This document shows positions 7,484 through 12,920 of a stretch of DNA of 19,697 nucleotides, one piece after another. Each line of letters starts with the position of its first letter. The stretch's first letter is position 1. The notes under the pieces were generated by a model. The model had not been told where the DNA came from. It did not search any database and was given only the letters and a program-made list of their open reading frames with translations. The DNA comes from Lachnospiraceae bacterium UBA2734 (lineage in GTDB: Bacteria > Bacillota > Clostridia > Lachnospirales > Lachnospiraceae), in the NCBI GenBank assembly GCA_002353635.1, contig DEKA01000021.1, positions 25,254 to 44,950 on the forward strand. The letters run 5' to 3'. Made by a program: the position numbers and the translations under genes.

Positions 7484-8281
7484 TCAGCCAAAACGTCCTG
7501 TGATGTAATCCTCTGTGCGCTTGTCTGCCGGAATACTGAAGAGCTTCTCTGTCTTGTTGTATTCAATCAGCTCACCCAGAAGGAAGAACGCTGTGTTGTC
7601 CGAGATACGGCTGGCCTGCTGCATGTTGTGTGTGACAATGACGATGGTGTAGTCCTTTTTGAGATCCATCGCAAGATCCTCGATGCGGGATGTTGAAATG
7701 GGATCGAGTGCTGATGTGGGCTCATCCATGAGGATGACCTCCGGCTCAACTGCAAGCGTTCTTGCGATGCAGAGCCTCTGCTGCTGTCCTCCGGAGAGGC
7801 CCAGCGCACTCTTGTACAGCCGATCCTTCAGCTCATCCCAGATCGCCGCCTGGCGAAGCGATCTCTCCACGATCTCATCGAGCTCGGATTTCCTGTTGAT
7901 GCCGTTGATTCTGGGGCCATAGGCCACATTTTCATAAACGCTCTTCGGGAACGGGTTCGGCTGCTGGAAAACCATGCCGACTCTCTTTCTCAACTCAATG
8001 GCATCCATGTCTCTGTAGATATCTGTACCGTTCAGTGTGACCTTTCCCTCGATCCTGACGCCTTCTTCAAGGTCATTCATTCTGTTGAGGGTCTTCAGGA
8101 AGGTGGACTTGCCGCAGCCGGAGGGACCGATCAGTGCGGTGATCTCGTGCTCGGGAATCTCCATGTTGATTCCTTTCAGGGCGTGAAACTGACCGTAATA
8201 CAGATGAAGATTCTCAACCTTTATGCACAGATCTGCTGTGTTTTTCTGTTCAATATTTTCCGAAGTTCCGCTGATTGTCAT
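7484..8281 (-). CDS. pstB: Phosphate ABC transporter ATP-binding protein PstB
   Basis: A 265-residue ABC ATPase that powers phosphate import by PstC/PstA. Visible motifs are Walker A GPSGCGKST (52-60), Q-loop Q106 in FQQPNPFPKSVYENV (a PstB-specific stretch), signature LSGGQQQR (162-169), Walker B ILMDEP (183-188), the D-loop SALDP, and switch histidine H218. The C-terminal YITGRFG is the standard PstB ending. Length is normal for the family. AAAGGAA about five bases upstream supports the start. It is separated from pstA by a 131-base structured spacer, unusually long for this operon. Confidence 0.97.
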   Translation of the reverse strand: MTISGTSENIEQKNTADLCIKVENLHLYYGQFHALKGINMEIPEHEITALIGPSGCGKSTFLKTLNRMNDLEEGVRIEGKVTLNGTDIYRDMDAIELRKRVGMVFQQPNPFPKSVYENVAYGPRINGINRKSELDEIVERSLRQAAIWDELKDRLYKSALGLSGGQQQRLCIARTLAVEPEVILMDEPTSALDPISTSRIEDLAMDLKKDYTIVIVTHNMQQASRISDNTAFFLLGELIEYNKTEKLFSIPADKRTEDYITGRFG

Positions 8282-8342
8282 AGCGTTTCCTTTCGTATTT
8301 TGTATTTGTCTGGCGCCCCTCGAAAACTCAATAATTTTGGAT

Positions 8343-8410
8343 GGGGAGCTGAACAGTTATCGTATTGTTCAATCGACGGTTATGCTGTCTTCTGAAAACA
8401 ATCGCTCCCC
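8343..8410 (-). other. Structured spacer between pstA and pstB
   Basis: GGGGAGC (8343-8349) and GCTCCCC (8404-8410) can pair to close a domain that contains a second stem, TGAACA (8350-8355) with TGTTCA (8366-8371). The closing stem begins two bases after the pstA stop. The whole spacer is 131 bases and has no gene. No T-run follows, so it is not an obvious terminator. It may affect processing or stability of the pst messenger. Confidence 0.5.
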
Positions 8411-8412
8411 GA

Positions 8413-9315
8413 TTACGCTTTGGAGCCCACCTGCTTCTGGTTGATGCGCTTTGTCATGATGCGCGCTGTAAGCGAGAAGGCGAGCACCAGGATGACGAGT
8501 ACCGCTGCGGAGAAGTTGGCGATCTTCTCGGAGTTGGGATTCAGGGATCCTTCTGTTCTCATAACCCAGATGTGCAGAGCCAGTGTCTCGCCTGGGCGGA
8601 ACGGGTTCAGCGGGCAGGTAGGAGAAGTGAGGTTCCAGTTCGCCCAGTTGATTCTCGTGGACTGTCCTGCGGTATACAGGAGAGCAGCGGCCTCGCCGAA
8701 GCCTCTTCCGGCTGCAAGGATGACGCCCGTGATGATGCGGGGAAGACATGCAGGAAGAAGAACGCGCACGATGGTCACCCAGTGTGTTGCGCCGAGTGCC
8801 ATACTACCGGCCTTATAGCTCTTCGGAAGGGAGCGCATGGCATCCTCAGTCGTCGTCGTGATGGAGGGAAGGCTCAGGATTGAGACAGCCAGTGCGCCGG
8901 CCATCAGGTTCCATCTGGCTCCCGTCATCAGGATGAAGACCAGGTAGCCGAACAGGCCTACCACAATGGAAGGGAGAGAGGAGAGCGACTCGATACTGAT
9001 GCGGATGAACTTCGTCACCCTTCCGGGTTTGGCGTATTCCGCCATGTAGATGCCGGCCATTACACCGATCGGCACACTGATCACAAGAGAGAGGAAGACC
9101 AGATAAATTGTATTGAAGAGCTGGTTGCCGATGCCCTGCGCGTTGAACGCGAACACGCCGGGGTAATAGGAGAGAATTCCCTTGATGATAATGTAGGCGG
9201 CCAGCACGATAATCAGGCAGAGAAAGAATCCTCCGATGGCAAAGAAGACACCCGTCATTACATGGTCCACTCTCTTTGCCCTCTTGATTCTTGTCATCAT
9301 TTTCGTATTGTTCAT
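8413..9315 (-). CDS. pstA: Phosphate ABC transporter permease PstA
   Basis: A 300-residue inner-membrane permease with about six transmembrane helices. It carries the binding-protein-dependent transport EAA loop, seen as YKAGSMALGATHWVTIVRVLLPACLPRIITG, which contacts PstB. The N-terminal helix (about 20-45) and the PIGVMAGIYMAEY segment are typical of PstA. It forms the membrane channel with PstC. GCGAGG about seven bases upstream supports the ATG at 9315. It begins 26 bases after pstC and is followed by a structured spacer before pstB. Confidence 0.95.
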   Translation of the reverse strand: MNNTKMMTRIKRAKRVDHVMTGVFFAIGGFFLCLIIVLAAYIIIKGILSYYPGVFAFNAQGIGNQLFNTIYLVFLSLVISVPIGVMAGIYMAEYAKPGRVTKFIRISIESLSSLPSIVVGLFGYLVFILMTGARWNLMAGALAVSILSLPSITTTTEDAMRSLPKSYKAGSMALGATHWVTIVRVLLPACLPRIITGVILAAGRGFGEAAALLYTAGQSTRINWANWNLTSPTCPLNPFRPGETLALHIWVMRTEGSLNPNSEKIANFSAAVLVILVLAFSLTARIMTKRINQKQVGSKA

Positions 9316-9341
9316 GACTTAACCTCGCTTCTGTGTGCCGG

Positions 9342-10322
9342 TCAGGCCTTGAGTGCAGCGGCACTTCTGTTTTCAATGAAATGAATCAGTGCGATGAAGA
9401 ACATGGAGATCAGGAACAAGAGAAGAGCCATGCTCCAGAGAGCCATGTTCGCCTCTCCGCCGTTGGCGGAGTTGCCCATGTCCGCAGCGATTGCCGCTGT
9501 AAGATTGTTCGTGGGAGAAAGAATGCTGGTCGGGAACGCCCTCGTCTTGCCAATGACCATGGCCACAGCCAGCGCTTCACCGAAGGCCCTTGCGAGGCCA
9601 AGAATGACGCCGGTGAGAATCCCGGTCTTTGAGGCGGGCAGAACGATTCTGTAGATCACCTGCCACCTGGTAGACCCGAGGCCGTAGGCGCCCTTGCGAT
9701 AATAATCGGGGACGCTGCGGATCGCATCCGCCGCCACCGTTGTGATGGTGGGGAATATCATAACGGCGAGCACGATGCCTGCCGCCAGCACCGAATAACC
9801 GCCCATCCGCGCGTGGAAGACATCACGGATAGAGGGAACCAGAACCGTGAGGCCGATCCATCCGTAGACAACGGAAGGGATACCGACAAAAATTTCAATG
9901 GCGGGCTGGAAGAGCTTCTCGCCCCACTTGGGTGCGATCTCTGTCATGAAGACAGCCGCGCCGATTGCGCACGGCGCTGCAAAGAGCAGTGCCAGTCCGC
10001 AGGTAAGAAGGGAGCCCACAATATAGACGGCAGCACCCACACCGCCGCCGCTCCCTGTTGCGGAATCCACAGGAGACCAGTTCGATGAGAAGAGGAACTC
10101 AGCCACACTGTGATGGAATTTCGTAAATGTTCCTGTGCCTCTGATGATCAGAAAGACGCCGATGGCCACAGTCAGGATGATGATGAACAGACCGCAGGCA
10201 GTGACAACACCGCGGCCCAGATATTCCTTCCTGAACTTGTACATTCTGAGCGCTTTCTCTCTGTCTTTTGCCGTTCCTGTCTTTCCCTGAACGGTGCCCC
10301 CGTCTGCTGCCATATTGCTCAT
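9342..10322 (-). CDS. pstC: Phosphate ABC transporter permease PstC
   Basis: A 326-residue permease with about six transmembrane helices. The EAA loop is visible as YYRKGAYGLGSTRWQVIYRIVLPASKTGILTG. The IEIFVGIPSVVYGWIGL segment and the early periplasmic FTKFHHSVAEFLFSSNWSP stretch are typical of PstC. It pairs with PstA in the high-affinity phosphate importer. The start at 10322 is supported by AGGAAGG nine bases upstream; a second ATG three codons in is possible. A terminator-like stem lies between pstS and this gene. Confidence 0.95.
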   Translation of the reverse strand: MSNMAADGGTVQGKTGTAKDREKALRMYKFRKEYLGRGVVTACGLFIIILTVAIGVFLIIRGTGTFTKFHHSVAEFLFSSNWSPVDSATGSGGGVGAAVYIVGSLLTCGLALLFAAPCAIGAAVFMTEIAPKWGEKLFQPAIEIFVGIPSVVYGWIGLTVLVPSIRDVFHARMGGYSVLAAGIVLAVMIFPTITTVAADAIRSVPDYYRKGAYGLGSTRWQVIYRIVLPASKTGILTGVILGLARAFGEALAVAMVIGKTRAFPTSILSPTNNLTAAIAADMGNSANGGEANMALWSMALLLFLISMFFIALIHFIENRSAAALKA

Positions 10323-10340
10323 TTTTATTTTCCTTCCTGT

Positions 10341-10357
10341 GCCGCGTTTTTTGCGGC
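10341..10357 (-). other. Small hairpin just upstream of pstC RBS
   Basis: GCCGC and GCGGC flank a seven-base loop rich in T on the plus strand. It is about 10 bases upstream of the pstC ribosome binding site and could form in the messenger leader. Its role is unknown. Confidence 0.35.
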
Positions 10358-10373
10358 TTTTATTTTCCCTGTC

Positions 10374-10415
10374 AAAACAGCTCCGGTCCCGCCTTTGTGA
10401 CAGAACCGGAGCTGT
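10374..10415 (-). terminator. Leaky terminator-like stem between pstS and pstC
   Basis: On the minus strand ACAGCTCCGGT (10415-10405) pairs perfectly with ACCGGAGCTGT (10387-10377) around a 17-base loop, then TTTT. The T-run is short, so partial termination or 3'-end protection is expected. This arrangement would leave pstS transcripts in excess over pstCAB, consistent with the higher need for binding protein. Confidence 0.7.
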
Positions 10416-10435
10416 CTATGCCGCTTTACTGATGA

Positions 10436-11461
10436 TTACTCCTGGTGAGACTTTGCAGCTTCGTCAGAAAGCTTAGAGGATGCACCGTAGCCCATGGACT
10501 CAATCTTGTCTGCGAACTTGTCGCTCATCATATAGTTGATGAAGGCCTGTGCTGCGTCAGATCCGTCGCCGTTTGTGTACATATGCTCATAGCCCCATAC
10601 CTTGTATGTGCCGTTGTATGTATTCTCCAAAGTGGGCTCAACACCGTCGATGCTGACTGTGGCAACCTTATCGTTGTTCACGAGATAGGAGAGAGCTACA
10701 TATCCGATTGCACCCTTGTTCTGCTCAACAGTCTGAAGAAGTGTGCCGGAATCATCTGTCTCAAGTGCCTGGTTGGAAGCTTCCTCAGCGCCGTTAAGTG
10801 CCCACTTCTTGAACAGAGTACGTGTGCCGGAGGAAGAAGGTCTTGTCACGAGCATGATCTCCTCATCGGGGCCGCCGACATCCTTCCAGTTCGTTGTCTT
10901 TCCTGTGAAAATATCGACCAGCTGATCAGTTGTGAGATTAGTGACACCGAGATCTGCATTGACAACGGGTGCCATTGTGATCGTGCATACAGCGTGATCA
11001 ACGAGCTTCTTTGCAGAATCGGCATCGAGCTTGTCCTCTGCATATACATCGGAATCGCCGATATCAACAGAGCCTTCAGCTACCTGCTTGAGGCCCTCGC
11101 CGGAGCCGCCGCCGTTAACCGTGATAACGCAGTCCGGATTCTCTGTCATAAAGTCCTCAGCTGCAGCCTGTGCAAGAGGGAGCAGTGCGGAAGAGCCTGC
11201 CGCTGTCACCTCGCCGGAAACGGATCCTGCCGCAGAAGCGTCTGCTGTGCTGGAAGCTGTATCTGCAGCAGCCTCTGTAGAAGAAGCATCTGCGCTTGCA
11301 TCAGCTGTGCTGGAAGCAGAAGTGGATGCTGCAGCGCTGTCTGCTGCAGGTGCCTCTGTAGAAGCGGACGCGTCCGAGCCGGAACTGCTGCCGCAGCCAG
11401 CAAGAACTGTTGCCGCCATCAGAATGCTCATCATGACGCACGAAATTCTCTTTGTTCTCAT
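10436..11461 (-). CDS. pstS: Phosphate-binding lipoprotein PstS
   Basis: 341 residues from the chosen start. A lipoprotein signal peptide ends in the lipobox LAGC, with C23 the lipidated cysteine. A Ser/Ala/Asp linker of about 65 residues follows, with internal repeats such as SSTADASA. Then comes a PBP-like phosphate-binding domain with GEVTAAGSSALLPLAQ, GGGSGEG and SSSGTR, the loops that hold phosphate in this family. It is anchored outside the membrane and feeds PstC/PstA. The ATG at 11461 is chosen because GGGAGG lies seven bases upstream and the lipoprotein signal begins there. Translation from an in-frame ATG at 11548 would place a non-signal sequence in front. It is the first gene of the phosphate locus and lies directly downstream of a Pho-box array. 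Confidence 0.96.
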   Translation of the reverse strand: MRTKRISCVMMSILMAATVLAGCGSSSGSDASASTEAPAADSAAASTSASSTADASADASSTEAAADTASSTADASAAGSVSGEVTAAGSSALLPLAQAAAEDFMTENPDCVITVNGGGSGEGLKQVAEGSVDIGDSDVYAEDKLDADSAKKLVDHAVCTITMAPVVNADLGVTNLTTDQLVDIFTGKTTNWKDVGGPDEEIMLVTRPSSSGTRTLFKKWALNGAEEASNQALETDDSGTLLQTVEQNKGAIGYVALSYLVNNDKVATVSIDGVEPTLENTYNGTYKVWGYEHMYTNGDGSDAAQAFINYMMSDKFADKIESMGYGASSKLSDEAAKSHQE

Positions 11462-11548
11462 TTGTTTTCCTCCCTGTCCGGCAACCCCGGCCGGAACCAT
11501 TTCATTATTACCCTTGTCCATCGGACACGAGTAAGAGTAGCCGGCCAA

Positions 11549-11609
11549 TGTAAAATCTGTGTAATACCGCTCGTTAAGCTCTTGACATACTTTGTTAATT
11601 TCATGTAAA
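11549..11609 (-). promoter_or_regulatory. Pho-box array upstream of pstS
   Basis: On the plus strand hexamers begin at 11549 (TGTAAA), 11560 (TGTAAT), 11572 (CGTTAA, one base off phase), 11582 (TTGACA), 11593 (TGTTAA) and 11604 (TGTAAA). This gives offsets of 0, 11, 23, 33, 44 and 55. On the minus strand these are TTTACA/TTAACA-type PhoB/PhoP half-sites leading toward pstS. A possible -10 (TACTCT, 11539-11534) follows nine bases beyond the last unit. This is the expected control site for the pst operon. Confidence 0.8.
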
Positions 11610-11619
11610 TAACGCAGAT

Positions 11620-11657
11620 TTTACAGAGCGTTACCCGCCTTTAACATTTCCTTTACG
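11620..11657 (+). promoter_or_regulatory. Opposing Pho-box-like array toward small membrane gene
   Basis: Read on the plus strand, TTTACA (11620), TTACCC (11631, weak), TTAACA (11641) and TTTACG (11652) lie 11, 10 and 11 bp apart, in the opposite orientation to the pstS array. A weak -10-like TAGCAT lies at 11671. The array points toward the plus-strand gene at 11817. The 355-base gap between the two genes holds only these two arrays and the leaders. Confidence 0.5.
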
Positions 11658-11816
11658 TGAGGCTGGTGGATAGCATCAGGCGGAATGATTACTCTGAGAA
11701 GTGAAATAGATAAGGAAGAGAAATCAGAGAAAAGGCAGAATGGATCCCCAGACAGCCGTGCGAGCGACCTGTGTAAAAAGGATCTGTCCTTCGATCTGCC
11801 GGGGAGGTGGAATAAG

Positions 11817-12044
11817 ATGTCAGGAATATCCGGGAAGAACGAAAATGACCTGAAAAATGAATTGTATATGCATGTAACGGCCTGGGCGCTGATCGGCGCA
11901 GCGGGCGGCTTCCTTGCCTGTCTTCTGCTGGGCGCCGCAGGTCTTCTCCTGCCGGCAGCCGCCTGCATCTTTACAGGGGCAGGCTACGTAGGATTCACCG
12001 CTTTTGTGATCGAATCCGTGCGGCTCTTCCGCCGGTTGCCATGA
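11817..12044 (+). CDS. Small two-helix membrane protein of unknown function
   Basis: 75 residues, not recognised. A short polar N-terminus (GKNENDLKNE, about 6-15) is followed by two hydrophobic Gly/Ala-rich helices, about 20-45 and 48-68, joined at a proline. The C-terminus is basic (RLFRRLP). This predicts a small inner-membrane hairpin protein. The ATG at 11817 has GGGGAGG nine bases upstream. The frame is open back to an ATG at 11685, but that start lacks a usable ribosome binding site and would add a hydrophilic extension without recognisable features. It is the only plus-strand gene, divergent from pstS, with a Pho-box-like array upstream and a strong terminator right after it. This supports a real, phosphate-linked gene, although the function is unknown. 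Confidence 0.7.
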   Translation: MSGISGKNENDLKNELYMHVTAWALIGAAGGFLACLLLGAAGLLLPAAACIFTGAGYVGFTAFVIESVRLFRRLP

Positions 12045-12065
12045 AAAGGCGCAGCTGCGCAAAAA

Positions 12066-12114
12066 GGGGACAGAAAAGGGACAGGCCGGAATGATCCGCC
12101 TGTCCCCTTTTTTT
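12066..12114 (+). terminator. Strong terminator, usable in both directions
   Basis: GGGACAGG (12078-12085), a bulged C, then CGGA pair with TCCG and CCTGTCCC (12095-12106) around an ATGA loop. CTTTTTTT follows. The left arm is preceded by a second copy, GGGGACAG (12066-12073), which could pair instead. A-runs on the left give T-runs on the minus strand, so it can also stop transcription of the kinase-like gene coming from the right. Confidence 0.85.
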
Positions 12115-12174
12115 AGTTTTATACTTAGAGCTGCGTCCCCTGCGGCACCCCGACATCATTTTTAAACTGCTCCT

Positions 12175-12783
12175 TCAGCCCTTCTGCAGCAGAATTTCTA
12201 CCAGAATATCCACTGCCTTCTCATATCCGATCATACCTGTATCCAGACAGATATGATAGTCGCTGCAGTATCCCATCGCGTGCCCCGTATAAGTTCTGTA
12301 ATACGTGTGGCGCAGCTCATCTCTCTTGGCTATGTAGCGCTCAATGTCCATTGTGCCGTTCTCTGCCAGCTCCTTTGCCCGCTTCACGCGGTGTGCGGTA
12401 TCCGCATAGAGATATATATTGAAAGAGGGGATTCCCGCCTGCCGGAGAATAACGTTCGAGCATCTGCCGATGATGATGCAGGGACTCTCCGACAGCTCCA
12501 GAATCACCTTCTTCTGCGCCTGAAAAATCCCGTCGTAGGAACTCTCATAGACAGCCGCATTGTTGAGGAAGCTGTTCATGAATTTGCTCATGCGGCTCAT
12601 CTGCTCCCCTTCGCGCCGGATATCCTCTTCTGAATACCCGCTCTCCTCCGCCGTCTTCTTCACGAAGTCGCGGTCATAAAACGGAATGCCAAGTCTCTCG
12701 GCCAGCCCTCTTGCAATACTGCGCCCGCCGGCGCCGTACTCCCTGCTGATTGTGATGACAGGCAGTCCCTGCATTTCTTCCAT
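12175..12783 (-). CDS. Cytidylate kinase-like family protein
   Basis: 202 residues from the chosen start. The N-terminal PVITISREYGAGGRSIARGLAERLGIPFYDRDFV matches the cytidylate-kinase-like family (PF13189, from memory). The glycine-rich loop GAGGRS lacks the usual P-loop lysine, as is common in that family. ESPCIIIGRCSNVIL and the Arg-rich helix HRVKRAKEL fit the nucleotide monophosphate kinase fold. True CMP kinase activity is not established for these proteins, so substrate and role are unknown. The ATG at 12783 is chosen, with GGGGAGG seven bases upstream; a TTG two codons earlier is too close to that site. The gene is flanked by terminators on both sides and so is probably transcribed alone. 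Confidence 0.85.
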   Translation of the reverse strand: MEEMQGLPVITISREYGAGGRSIARGLAERLGIPFYDRDFVKKTAEESGYSEEDIRREGEQMSRMSKFMNSFLNNAAVYESSYDGIFQAQKKVILELSESPCIIIGRCSNVILRQAGIPSFNIYLYADTAHRVKRAKELAENGTMDIERYIAKRDELRHTYYRTYTGHAMGYCSDYHICLDTGMIGYEKAVDILVEILLQKG

Positions 12784-12859
12784 GCTCAAACCTCCCCTTT
12801 TCGTTAAGCGGCAGATTCTTCTCTGCCCATTATCCTGCTCTGAAAATATTGTCCGTCAC

Positions 12860-12888
12860 AAAAAGCCCCCAAAAACTGAGGGCCTTTT
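12860..12888 (-). terminator. Intrinsic terminator of the penicillin-binding protein gene
   Basis: On the minus strand AAAAGGCCCTC (12888-12878) pairs with GGGGGCTTTTT (12870-12860), with G-U wobbles, around AGTTTTT. The last T-run ends the stem. It is 32 bases past the stop at 12921. Confidence 0.8.
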
Positions 12889-12920
12889 GTATTCCCGGCA
12901 ATAGCCGTAATCCGTTGTCT

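Noticed and set aside
11100..11400. Possible CRISPR-like repeats in the pstS region
   Set aside because: The repeats are short, in frame, inside the coding region, and encode the Ser/Ala linker. Spacer structure is absent.
10445..11608. A 387-codon plus-strand frame opposite pstS with many cysteines
   Set aside because: The cysteine richness comes from reading the reverse complement of Ala/Ser codons of PstS. No ribosome binding site or motif supports it.
11685..11816. Upstream extension of the small plus-strand gene to the ATG at 11685
   Set aside because: AGGCGG is only about one base from that ATG. The added 44 residues are polar and featureless, while the ATG at 11817 has a strong GGGGAGG at normal spacing.
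12690..12783. Loss of the P-loop lysine in the kinase-like protein as a sign of a broken gene
   Set aside because: The GxGGR form is, as far as I recall, typical of the cytidylate-kinase-like family, and the rest of the protein is intact.
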